From assembly GCA_044233795.1 (NCBI GenBank), contig JBIIJL010000005.1, forward strand, positions 1 through 43,881: 43,881 bases of DNA, written 5' to 3'. The DNA is from JBIIJL01 sp044233795. Lineage in GTDB: Bacteria > Pseudomonadota > Gammaproteobacteria > Legionellales > Legionellaceae. This document shows, in pieces, positions 33,741 to 41,078 of this stretch. Under the pieces are notes generated by a model that was not told where the DNA came from, made no database searches, and worked only from the letters and a program-made list of their open reading frames with translations. A program made the position numbers and the translations under genes. Every line of letters begins with the position of its first letter. The first letter of the stretch is position 1.

Positions 33741-34460
33741 TTAAGCAAGTCCAGACTTAGGAAACTGATAATCAAGCTTCGTAAACATCAGATCCCAAAC
33801 GCCGTGGCCCAATCGCTGCCCTCGTTGCTCAAATTTAGTTAAAGGACGGGTCATTGGGCGCTCGATAAATCCCCCTGTTGAGGCTATGTTGGTAAGACTT
33901 GGCTCAGCCCCCAGTATGTCCAACATAATCCAAGCATACTCTTCCCAATCTGTCGCACAATGAATAAAACCACCCGGTTTTATCTTGCGAGAGATAAGAT
34001 GAATAAATGGTTGCTGCACCAACCGACGTTTATGATGGCGTTTTTTAGGCCAGGGATCGGGGAAAAAAATCTGTATCCCATCAAGTGATTGGTCTTCAAA
34101 ACAACAGGAAAAAACCTCTGCCGCATCAAAGGGCGCAATACGAATATTTCTCATCCCGCAGTCAAAAAGATCCGCAGCCAAACTACCAATTCCTGCACGA
34201 TGTACTTCAATACCAATAAAATCAATCTCTGGTTGATTTTGCGCCATCCTTAGCAGCGAAGCACCCATCCCAAAACCAATTTCGACAATAACCTTGGATG
34301 ATCTTCCAAAGATCTCTTCCAAACACCATGGCTTGTCGGTTGGGGGAGGTAATTGTATCGCATCAAGATGATGGTCCAAAGCAAATTGTTGCCTAGGACT
34401 AATCCGCCCGGCCCTTAACACAAAACTCCTGATGGATCGATGCATTGCTTTGACACTCAT
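33741..34460 (-). CDS. trmB: tRNA (guanine-N7-)-methyltransferase
   Basis: SAM-dependent formation of m7G46 in the variable loop of tRNAs. Seen: RSIRSFVLRAGRIS at the N-terminus, SAM motif VEIGFGMGASLLRMA, IGIEVHRAGIG, the family signature FFPDPWPKKRHHKRRLVQ, and TDWEEYA near the C-terminus. The longest frame starts at 34487, but a TATAAT box at 34474-34479 lies inside it, so initiation must be downstream: ATG 34460 or ATG 34445. I list 34460; the leader would then be only about seven bases. It diverges from rpmB. Confidence 0.93.
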   Translation of the reverse strand: MSVKAMHRSIRSFVLRAGRISPRQQFALDHHLDAIQLPPPTDKPWCLEEIFGRSSKVIVEIGFGMGASLLRMAQNQPEIDFIGIEVHRAGIGSLAADLFDCGMRNIRIAPFDAAEVFSCCFEDQSLDGIQIFFPDPWPKKRHHKRRLVQQPFIHLISRKIKPGGFIHCATDWEEYAWIMLDILGAEPSLTNIASTGGFIERPMTRPLTKFEQRGQRLGHGVWDLMFTKLDYQFPKSGLA

Positions 34461-34473
34461 AAAAAAAGTGCGA

Positions 34474-34502
34474 ATTATACGCGTCAACTGACTCGAAACG
34501 AA
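34474..34502 (-). promoter_or_regulatory. Candidate trmB promoter
   Basis: On the minus strand TTCGTT (34502-34497), 17 bases, TATAAT (34479-34474). It places transcription start near 34467, just before the trmB start codon. Confidence 0.55.
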
Positions 34503-34531
34503 CTATTTTAGTAAAAAAAAAAAGCTTTTCA

Positions 34532-34560
34532 TTGCATCAATTTCCATTTTTTGATATAAA
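34532..34560 (+). promoter_or_regulatory. Candidate rpmB-rpmG promoter
   Basis: TTGCAT (34532-34537), spacer of exactly 17 bases, TATAAA (34555-34560), 53 bases before the rpmB ATG. A good sigma-70-type match for a highly expressed ribosomal protein operon. Confidence 0.65.
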
Positions 34561-34613
34561 ACGCCTCCTGTATTAAGACAAATGCAAGAATTCAGACACT
34601 TTGGAGTATCATC

Positions 34614-34850
34614 ATGTCAAGAGTATGTCAGGTCACTGGCAAGCGACCAATCACTGGCAATAATGTGTCGCATGCCAATAATAAAACCAGAAGACGTTTT
34701 CTACCCAATATCCAACATCATCGTTTTTGGGTTGAGGAAGAAAATCGATTCGTATCTCTTAAACTTAGCACAAAAGGGATGCGTATCATTGATAAATTAG
34801 GAATTAAAGCAGTTCTTGATACACTCCGAGCCAAGGGCGAAAAAATATAA
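34614..34850 (+). CDS. rpmB: 50S ribosomal protein L28
   Basis: Structural protein of the large ribosomal subunit. Seen: 78 residues beginning SRVCQVTGKRPITGNN, then RRRFLPNIQHHRFWVEEE and ending LRAKGEKI, almost the E. coli pattern. It has a single Cys and so is the zinc-free form. rpmG follows 16 bp later, the usual pair. Confidence 0.97.
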   Translation: MSRVCQVTGKRPITGNNVSHANNKTRRRFLPNIQHHRFWVEEENRFVSLKLSTKGMRIIDKLGIKAVLDTLRAKGEKI

Positions 34851-34866
34851 TTGAAGGGGAGCCACT

Positions 34867-35031
34867 ATGGCAGCTATTACCGTTAAAATAAAAATGGAAT
34901 CAACAGCAGGGACGGGTTATTTCAAAACAACGACTAAAAATCCACGTGAACATCCTGAAAAAATGGAATTGATGATGTACGACCCCATTATTCGCAAACA
35001 TGTTAAATTTGTTGAGAAAAAGGTAAAGTAA
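34867..35031 (+). CDS. rpmG: 50S ribosomal protein L33
   Basis: Structural protein of the large subunit, 54 residues, not the longest frame here but unambiguous: MAAITVKIKMESTAGTGYF, TTKNPREHPEKMELMMYDP, and KHVKFVEKKVK. It has no cysteine, so it is the zinc-independent form. AGGGGAG lies six bases upstream of ATG 34867. It is the second gene of the rpmB-rpmG operon. Confidence 0.96.
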   Translation: MAAITVKIKMESTAGTGYFKTTTKNPREHPEKMELMMYDPIIRKHVKFVEKKVK

Positions 35032-35083
35032 TCCATCCTCAACGCGTTAAACAATCACGACGTGCGAATGTCTATATTTAATA

Positions 35084-35126
35084 TTTAGTAAGATAGTACC
35101 TATAATTCGTGTAGTATCTTACTAAA
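35084..35126. repeat. Perfect 12-bp inverted repeat between rpmG and rpoN
   Basis: TTTAGTAAGATA (35084-35095) and TATCTTACTAAA (35115-35126) with a 19-base loop. No T-tract follows on either strand. It could be a protein-binding dyad in front of rpoN or a weak hairpin after rpmG. Confidence 0.6.
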
Positions 35127-35228
35127 TTCAAACAATTTGATATAAATTTATCTATCAAATTGCTGGATTATCTCTGAAGATCCATTAAACTTAGACTTAT
35201 AGGTAGTCAAACTAAAACGAGGTTCTGC

Positions 35229-36626
35229 ATGAAGCAGTCTTTGCGCCTCAGTGCTAAACAGAACCACATGTTAGCACCTCATCTTAGGTCAGCGCTAAAG
35301 TTATTACAACTTTCAACAATCGACTTGCAACAAGAAATTCATCGACAAATTGAGTCAAATCCTATGCTCGAGGAGTCCTGCGCTACAGATGAGGACAGGG
35401 ATATTCAAGCTGAATATGGTTTTCAAGACCAATTGAACGAATTTAAATGGTCGATATTATACTCAGACCATGGCCGCATCAAAAAATTTAGTGATGATGT
35501 TGCAAATTACGAGGAGCTTTGCGGTAGCTCTTGCTCTCTCCAAGACAGTTTAAATTGGCAACTTCAGTTAGCACACATGTCTGATATTGATCAAGCCATC
35601 GCCAGCATCATCATTGATGCCATCAATGATGATGGCTTCCTAACACTTTCTCTGTCTGACCTTCATTTAAGTCTTGATAGCCAGACCCTTCCATTGGATA
35701 TTGCAGAAATTGAAGCCGTCAGACACCGCATTCAACGCTTTGATCCCGTTGGTTGCGGCTCATATCACTTGGAGGAAGCCCTGCTTTTGCAATTAGAACA
35801 ACTTCCTGCAAATACACCCCATTTGTTGCTCACAAAACAAATTATTCATGAAAACATTGCGTTACTTGGGAAGCATAACTATCAACAATTGATGAAAATT
35901 TATAACATTGATAATGAGATACTCGACTGTATTATAAATCGCGTACGTAGTTTAAATCCTAAGCCCGGCAATTTAATGAGTTCTGAAAATGCTCTAGAAA
36001 TGGTGCCAGATCTAGCTGTGAAGAAAGTCGGACAAGCGTGGCAGGTTGTGCTTAACCCAAATTTACTCCCGCGTGTTGGTATCAATGAGCACTATGCCTC
36101 ACTTATCAAACATAGTAAAAATTCTCGCGACTCCAATTATCTGAAAAATACTCTGCAAGAAGCACGTTGGTTTTTAAAGAGCCTTCAAAGTCGACAAAAC
36201 ACATTACTTAAGGTAGCAAGATTTATCACGAATTATCAAACCCCTTTCCTAGAGTATGGAGTCGAAGCAATGAAGCCGCTGGTACTCAATGACGTTGCGG
36301 ATGCTTTAGGCATGCATCAGTCTACTATTTCACGTATTACTACCCAAAAATACATTCACACACCAAGAGGACTGTTTGAATTAAAATATTTTTTTTCAAG
36401 CCACTTGACAACAATCTATGGAAAAGAGTGCTCGTCCACCTCTATTCGCGCGCTGATCAAAAAAATGATTGCCGCTGAAAACCATCAGCATCCATTAACC
36501 GACAGCAAACTCACGGACTTGATCAATCACACACAAGGCGTCAAGATTGCCAGGCGAACCGTCGCTAAATACAGAGAAACGATGGGTATTTTTCCCGCCG
36601 CGTCTCGCAGGTCAATCGAGATTTAA
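35229..36626 (+). CDS. rpoN: RNA polymerase sigma-54 factor
   Basis: Alternative sigma factor recognising -24/-12 promoters and needing an enhancer-binding ATPase. Seen: 465 residues, the Gln/Leu-rich activator-interacting region I (LAPHLRSALKLLQLSTIDLQQ), the core-binding part, the helix-turn-helix DVADALGMHQSTISRITT, and the RpoN box ARRTVAKYRE near the C-terminus. ACGAGG lies before ATG 35229. hpf and ptsH follow, a common gamma-proteobacterial order (rpoN-hpf-...-ptsH), although the ptsN and lptB genes usual elsewhere are absent here. In Legionella sigma-54 with FleQ controls flagellar genes (known). Confidence 0.96.
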   Translation: MKQSLRLSAKQNHMLAPHLRSALKLLQLSTIDLQQEIHRQIESNPMLEESCATDEDRDIQAEYGFQDQLNEFKWSILYSDHGRIKKFSDDVANYEELCGSSCSLQDSLNWQLQLAHMSDIDQAIASIIIDAINDDGFLTLSLSDLHLSLDSQTLPLDIAEIEAVRHRIQRFDPVGCGSYHLEEALLLQLEQLPANTPHLLLTKQIIHENIALLGKHNYQQLMKIYNIDNEILDCIINRVRSLNPKPGNLMSSENALEMVPDLAVKKVGQAWQVVLNPNLLPRVGINEHYASLIKHSKNSRDSNYLKNTLQEARWFLKSLQSRQNTLLKVARFITNYQTPFLEYGVEAMKPLVLNDVADALGMHQSTISRITTQKYIHTPRGLFELKYFFSSHLTTIYGKECSSTSIRALIKKMIAAENHQHPLTDSKLTDLINHTQGVKIARRTVAKYRETMGIFPAASRRSIEI

Positions 36627-36655
36627 ACGTTTTACTATGTAGCAAGGAGAACATT

Positions 36656-36952
36656 ATGCAAATAAATTTTACTGGCCATCGAATCGAGGTGACCCCAGCA
36701 TTAAGGTCTTTTACTGAAGAGAAATTCTTCAAGCTAGAGCGTCATTTCGATAAAATAACTGCAATCAATGTGGTGTTTGACGTTGAAAAATTAAGACAAA
36801 TCGCTGAGGCTACCATTTTAATTGCAAAAAATGAGTTGCACGCAAGCTCAGAGTCAGAGGATATGTACACTGCTATTGATATCCTCGTTGATAAGCTTGA
36901 TAGACAACTCATCAAGCATAAAGAAAAAATGCGCAATCATCGCGGTGACTAA
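36656..36952 (+). CDS. hpf: Short ribosome hibernation promoting factor
   Basis: Binds 30S subunits and helps form inactive 100S dimers in stationary phase. Seen: 98 residues, INFTGHRIEVTPALRSFTEEK, a central IAEATILIAKNELHASSES, and the basic C-terminal helix VDKLDRQLIKHKEK. This is the short form without the C-terminal dimerisation domain. It is 29 bp after rpoN with AAGGAGA upstream, so it is cotranscribed. An intrinsic terminator follows. Confidence 0.94.
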   Translation: MQINFTGHRIEVTPALRSFTEEKFFKLERHFDKITAINVVFDVEKLRQIAEATILIAKNELHASSESEDMYTAIDILVDKLDRQLIKHKEKMRNHRGD

Positions 36953-36964
36953 AGCGTTGCAGAG

Positions 36965-36990
36965 GCTCACCCACCCAGGTGAGCTTTTTT
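36965..36990 (+). terminator. Intrinsic terminator after hpf
   Basis: GCTCACC (36965-36971), six-base loop, GGTGAGC (36978-36984), then T6 (36985-36990). It separates rpoN-hpf from ptsH, which begins 39 bases later and may be read by leakage or from its own promoter. Confidence 0.88.
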
Positions 36991-37028
36991 AATTTCGAAC
37001 GAGCAAATCATGGGAATTTTCGCGCATT

Positions 37029-37298
37029 ATGATTAAAGTAAAAATAACAATCATCAATAAACTGGGATTACATGCACGGGCTTCAGCCAAATTTGTTTCA
37101 ACAGCAGCCAGATTTCAAAGCCACATTGATGTCACCAAAGAGACGCAGACCATCAACGGCAAGAGCATCATGGGCGTGATGATGCTTGCTGCAAGCAAAG
37201 GTTCAGAGCTCACCCTACAAATCGATGGCCCAGATGAACAGGAAATGGAACAGGCATTACTTGATTTAATCAACAACCGCTTCCATGAACCGGAATAG
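37029..37298 (+). CDS. ptsH: HPr phosphocarrier protein
   Basis: Small PTS-type phosphocarrier, 89 residues. Seen: the active-site H15 in KLGLHARASAKF and a serine at position 46 in INGKSIMGVMML, the site phosphorylated by HPr kinase where present. In Legionella no sugar PTS is known to be complete, so a regulatory (nitrogen-PTS-like) role is likelier; that is inference. It ends eight bases before the convergent pssA stop. Confidence 0.93.
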   Translation: MIKVKITIINKLGLHARASAKFVSTAARFQSHIDVTKETQTINGKSIMGVMMLAASKGSELTLQIDGPDEQEMEQALLDLINNRFHEPE

Positions 37299-37306
37299 AA
37301 ACCGCC

Positions 37307-38065
37307 TCAGGACAACCCCCGTTTAGCGCGTGAGTTTTTCTTACGAAGCTTACGCACACGTTGCAGCGCTAATAATGTTTGCAATGGACCAGAACACCCA
37401 TAAGCCATCGATGCAATCATTAACATTACAGAAGGATTTGAGGCAATAGCAACAAACATAATAACAACCAGCAACACCTGGATAAAAGGAATCTTTCCTT
37501 TAAAATCAAGATCCTTGAAACTATAATAGCGAATATTGCTCACCATTAATCCAGCGCAGGCCACAGCAATGAGGGCTGTTAAAAATGCAACTGAAAAATA
37601 GGTTAGTCCATTTTGATAGCAAACCCAGGTGAATGAAGCAACAATCGCTGCAGCAGGCGGACAGGCCAAGCCCTGAAAATAGGCTTTATCTGCAGTCTCA
37701 ACTTGCGTATTAAAACGAGCTAGACGAAGCGCCACAGCAGCGGTATAAATAAAAGCAACTAACCAACCTATTTTACCTAATTGTTGCAAACTCCAGCTAT
37801 AAATTAGAAGCGCCGGAGCCACACCAAAAGTAACCATATCTGACAAACTATCGTACTCGCCACCAAAAGCTGTCTCAGTATTGGTTAAACGTGCAATTCG
37901 CCCATCCAGACCATCAGCCACCATACCCACAAAAATGGCAATCACTGCGGTCTCATATTGTCCTTTTAAGGAGGCAACAATAGAATAGAACGCGGCAAAC
38001 AAGCTGGCTGTAGTTAGTAGATTTGGCAAGAGATAAATGCCTGTTATTTGTTCTTTTTGCCTCAC
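37307..38065 (-). CDS. pssA: CDP-diacylglycerol--serine O-phosphatidyltransferase
   Basis: Integral membrane enzyme joining serine to CDP-diacylglycerol to make phosphatidylserine, precursor of phosphatidylethanolamine. Seen: the CDP-alcohol phosphatidyltransferase signature at about 50-75, with DGLDGRIARL, then GGEYDSLSDMV, keeping the D-G-(x)2-A-R-(x)8-G-(x)3-D-(x)3-D pattern. Several hydrophobic helices follow. 252 residues fits the Bacillus-type (type II) PssA rather than the E. coli PLD-type enzyme. The basic C-terminal tail is normal for the family. Confidence 0.93.
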   Translation of the reverse strand: MRQKEQITGIYLLPNLLTTASLFAAFYSIVASLKGQYETAVIAIFVGMVADGLDGRIARLTNTETAFGGEYDSLSDMVTFGVAPALLIYSWSLQQLGKIGWLVAFIYTAAVALRLARFNTQVETADKAYFQGLACPPAAAIVASFTWVCYQNGLTYFSVAFLTALIAVACAGLMVSNIRYYSFKDLDFKGKIPFIQVLLVVIMFVAIASNPSVMLMIASMAYGCSGPLQTLLALQRVRKLRKKNSRAKRGLS

Positions 38066-38218
38066 AATTGAAGCCTCTTTTGTCTGTGAAAAGAATACAT
38101 TTTATCATAATGAAGGGGTGTGTACCAAATCAGACTTTGTTTCAGTCCAGAGGCGTATACCCTTCAGGCGTCTGATGATGCTATACTAAACAACTTGATT
38201 TTGTAATATTGTGGGAAT

Positions 38219-38500
38219 ATGGCCGAGCCTGAAAGCAAAAAGATTATCATCGAAGGGGTCACCAAACAGGGCAAAACGTTTCGCCCAAGTGATTGGGCTG
38301 AGCGGATGAGTGGCAAAATGGCAAGCTTTAAAAATAGCCGCATTCTATATTCACCCCTACTACAACCTAGCGTCAATCATGAAGGCTATAAATGCGTATT
38401 GCTTGATCCTAAACTAAAAGAATCAAGCCCTGAGGTTTATCAAAGCATTTTGGATTTTGCGCGTGAAAACAACCTTAAAATTTGTGGTGAAGAACCATAG
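38219..38500 (+). CDS. DUF3579-family small protein
   Basis: A 93-residue soluble protein. Seen: IIIEGVTKQGKTFRPSDWAE, RMSGKMASF, RILYSPLLQP, and ILDFARENNLKICGEE, a pattern I recognise as DUF3579, a conserved family of unknown function found in beta-proteobacteria and Legionellales. Start at ATG 38219. It ends ten bases before the convergent dotV-like stop. Function unknown. Confidence 0.8.
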   Translation: MAEPESKKIIIEGVTKQGKTFRPSDWAERMSGKMASFKNSRILYSPLLQPSVNHEGYKCVLLDPKLKESSPEVYQSILDFARENNLKICGEEP

Positions 38501-38510
38501 TATTTTCGCA

Positions 38511-39035
38511 TTATGCACCACCAGACCCAACATTCGAAATACTCATCAAATGCGTTATACAATAATTCACAAAAGCAAAGGTTCCTTTAAAATTCATTGC
38601 TAAAATACCTGCGGCAATAAATGTTAACCCTTTAGGTCCTTCTTTCGCATTCGGGCGACTTCCCTGGGTTAACAATACACATCCACGCACAAACCAAAGT
38701 AGCCCCGCGGTTTGAACAACAATTCCCATCGAATTAAAAATATTATAGGGTTTATAAGCGATATACGCCAATAAATTGTCACTACCAAACACTGTATTAG
38801 ATAGTGCTTTTAAGGTGGAAGGTAAGTAGATGAGCAATGCGCCAATAAAAAAAAGCATGACAGGCTTAAATACGGACTCACCCCCTCGTGACTCACCAAC
38901 TTTCTTCAACTGAAAAAGAGCCGATATCACAAAAACAAGGCCAATAAGATACCCAAAACCTGATATCAAGGTTTGTACTGGCATAAGCGATCGGCTCAAA
39001 TTGCCGATCATAGCGATTAAATCGGGACTATTCAT
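38511..39035 (-). CDS. dotV: Dot/Icm type IV secretion protein, IcmC/DotE/DotV family
   Basis: Membrane protein of 174 residues with several hydrophobic helices (about 25-42, 62-80, 102-120, 138-158) and conserved glycine/proline patterns: LISGFGYLIGLVFVISALFQ, GALLIYLPSTLKAL, and IAAGILAMNFKGT. This matches the related trio DotE/IcmC, DotP/IcmD and DotV of the Legionella Dot/Icm secretion system; as a lone gene away from icm clusters, near proA-type and rpoN genes, DotV is the best guess. A TATAAT at 39042-39047 lies only six bases before the ATG, so the transcript may have almost no leader. The symbol is from context and could be wrong among the three paralogs. Confidence 0.7.
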   Translation of the reverse strand: MNSPDLIAMIGNLSRSLMPVQTLISGFGYLIGLVFVISALFQLKKVGESRGGESVFKPVMLFFIGALLIYLPSTLKALSNTVFGSDNLLAYIAYKPYNIFNSMGIVVQTAGLLWFVRGCVLLTQGSRPNAKEGPKGLTFIAAGILAMNFKGTFAFVNYCITHLMSISNVGSGGA

Positions 39036-39140
39036 AGACTAATTATATACACAATTGCTAAGTCCAAAGGAGCTGCCATCCTTCCTGAAACATGAAAAAA
39101 ACTATGGTAGCTCTTGCAATGTGCAATTTTTCCCCTATAT

Positions 39141-39160
39141 TAAGATTCTTTCCAATCTTA
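39141..39160. promoter_or_regulatory. Perfect hairpin just before the reductase start
   Basis: TAAGATT (39141-39147), six bases, AATCTTA (39154-39160), ending four bases before ATG 39165 and taking the place of a ribosome binding site. It could be an operator or a translation-limiting hairpin. Confidence 0.45.
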
Positions 39161-39164
39161 GCAG

Positions 39165-39908
39165 ATGACTATGTTACCCAACACCTTCCCTGTCATTTTA
39201 GAAGAGGCTTACATGATTACCCCTAATGTAAAGCACTTCATTATTAGAAGCCACCTCACTCCAACTTTCAACTATCTACCAGGACAATTCATTACCTTAC
39301 ATTTTTTGCATAACGATAAAATACTACGACGAAGTTACAGTATTGCGAATGTTCCAGCTGCAGACAACCGAATTGAATTTGCTGCAGGCTACGTTGAGCA
39401 TGGCCCAGGCACTGAATATCTCTTCAATTTAAAGCCTGGCGATACCATTCACATTAGCGGGCCTTTTGGGCGCTTGGTTCTTAAAGACGAAGTACCAGGC
39501 CGTTATATCTTTGTTGCGACAAGTACCGGGATCACACCCTATCGCTCGATGTTAAAAGAGTTAAAAAGAAGGCTAGATGCCAATCCCCAGCTCAATATTG
39601 TCATATTAGAAGGTGTTCAACAACGAGAAGACCTACTTTATAGAGATGAATTTTTTGATTTCATAAGGCAGAACCCGCGCACAATCTTTCGTGCTCATTT
39701 AAGTCGTGAAGCTGCAGTGATTAAAGATGAGCATGAATACAACGGCTATGTACAAAGCGCTTTTAGGGAATTAGCCTTAGATCCTTTGCAAGATATGGTT
39801 TATTTATGTGGAAATCCAGGTATGATCGACGATGCTTTTGCATATCTGAAAGAACTAGGATTCACCCCACACAACATTATCCGTGAAAAATATATTTCTT
39901 CAAAATAG
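39165..39908 (+). CDS. FAD-binding oxidoreductase (ferredoxin/flavodoxin-NADP reductase type)
   Basis: Two-domain flavoprotein of 247 residues moving electrons between NAD(P)H and a carrier. Seen: FAD-binding barrel with FNYLPGQFITLHF and RRSYSIANVP, GDTIHISGPFGRLV, the NAD(P) site FVATSTGITPYRSMLKEL, and a C-terminal VYLCGNPGMIDDAF. It could be a ferredoxin-NADP reductase or the reductase of an oxygenase; no ferredoxin lies nearby. ATG 39165 and ATG 39171 are both possible starts and neither has a clear Shine-Dalgarno. Class I aldolase follows 15 bases later. Confidence 0.85.
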   Translation: MTMLPNTFPVILEEAYMITPNVKHFIIRSHLTPTFNYLPGQFITLHFLHNDKILRRSYSIANVPAADNRIEFAAGYVEHGPGTEYLFNLKPGDTIHISGPFGRLVLKDEVPGRYIFVATSTGITPYRSMLKELKRRLDANPQLNIVILEGVQQREDLLYRDEFFDFIRQNPRTIFRAHLSREAAVIKDEHEYNGYVQSAFRELALDPLQDMVYLCGNPGMIDDAFAYLKELGFTPHNIIREKYISSK

Positions 39909-39923
39909 GGAGACAGACACACC

Positions 39924-40925
39924 ATGTACTACGATGAATTATCCACCACGATGGAGCACTTACTCCAAGATGGCAAGGGGCTTTTGGCTGCTGATGAAAG
40001 CAATGGTACAATTGGTAAACGCTTCGCTGCGATTGGCGTTGAAAACACTGAAGCCAACCGGCGTGATTATCGACTTCTGTTAGCAAACACTCCTGGCCTA
40101 GAACAATACATCTATGGGGTTATTCTATTCGAGGAAACTTTTGCAAATAGAGATGAGCATGGCACCCCCATTGCTGAAATATTTAGTAAAAAAGGCATCC
40201 TTCCTGGAATCAAAGTTGACAAGGGACTTATCGATCTAGCCAATACTGATGCAGAACAGGTAACGCAAGGTTTGGATGGGCTAACTGAGCGCCTTCTCAA
40301 TTACAAGGAGCAGGGTGCAAAATTCGCTAAGTGGCGTAATGTTTACAAAATCTCTGATTTCACGCCCAGTTTAACTGCCATGAAGGCTGGCGCAGAAAAT
40401 CTAGCTCGATATGCAGCTACCTGCCAATCCGTGGGTATTGTACCTATTGTTGAACCAGAAGTGTTAATCGATGGCGCGCATTCAATCGACCAATGCGCCG
40501 AGGCCTGTGAAATGGTCTTGCACGAACTGTTTCGTGCTTTATTCATTCATCAAGTGGAGCTTGAAAATATCATCCTCAAACCCAGCATGGTCACCTGTGG
40601 CAGAGAAACTAAACCTTTTAGTACCCCTGAGGACGTCGCTGATTACACACTGAGTGTATTCCGCAATACAGTACCTGCAGCTGTACCCACAATCAACTTT
40701 CTCTCTGGCGGACAAAGCCCTGAAGAGGCCATAGCGAATTTAAATGCTATTAATAGCCAGGGCTACCAACCTTGGGTGCTAAGCTTTTCCTATGGTAGGG
40801 CCCTCCAAGAAGACTGCCTAAAAGCTTGGGGTGGGAAGTCCGCCCATATAGAAAAAGCCCAAACAGCACTATTAAATTGTGCAAAATTAAATAGCCTCGC
40901 CTGCTTTGGTGAATTCCAATCTTAG
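39924..40925 (+). CDS. fba: Class I fructose-bisphosphate aldolase
   Basis: Schiff-base aldolase splitting fructose-1,6-bisphosphate in glycolysis and gluconeogenesis. Seen: LLAADESNGTIGKRFAAIGV and NTEANRRDYR, KFAKWRNVYKI, IVPIVEPEVLIDG, the Schiff-base lysine in NIILKPSMVTCG, and FLSGGQSPEEA. This is the eukaryote-like class I form with 333 residues, less usual in gamma-proteobacteria than class II. GGGAG lies 13 bases before ATG 39924. It starts 15 bases after the reductase, so the two share a transcript. Confidence 0.95.
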   Translation: MYYDELSTTMEHLLQDGKGLLAADESNGTIGKRFAAIGVENTEANRRDYRLLLANTPGLEQYIYGVILFEETFANRDEHGTPIAEIFSKKGILPGIKVDKGLIDLANTDAEQVTQGLDGLTERLLNYKEQGAKFAKWRNVYKISDFTPSLTAMKAGAENLARYAATCQSVGIVPIVEPEVLIDGAHSIDQCAEACEMVLHELFRALFIHQVELENIILKPSMVTCGRETKPFSTPEDVADYTLSVFRNTVPAAVPTINFLSGGQSPEEAIANLNAINSQGYQPWVLSFSYGRALQEDCLKAWGGKSAHIEKAQTALLNCAKLNSLACFGEFQS

Positions 40926-40963
40926 TTAATGTTAGCTTTTTTCAAACGGCTCTTACGACAGGA

Positions 40964-40984
40964 GATCTCCAATATCTGGAGATC
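40964..40984 (+). terminator. Probable terminator after the aldolase gene
   Basis: GATCTCCA (40964-40971), five-base loop, TGGAGATC (40977-40984). A short CTTTT run comes nine bases later, so it is weaker than a standard intrinsic terminator. Confidence 0.45.
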
Positions 40985-41078
40985 CCTAGAGCTTTTGACA
41001 TATTTTGGCCAAAAAAATCTTGATATTGAAGTAAATATATAATACAATGTGCGCAATTATACTTAATAGGCTGCCCTC

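Noticed and set aside
36965..36990. A regulatory leader for ptsH rather than a terminator
   Set aside because: The GC-rich stem followed by six T is a textbook intrinsic terminator for hpf.
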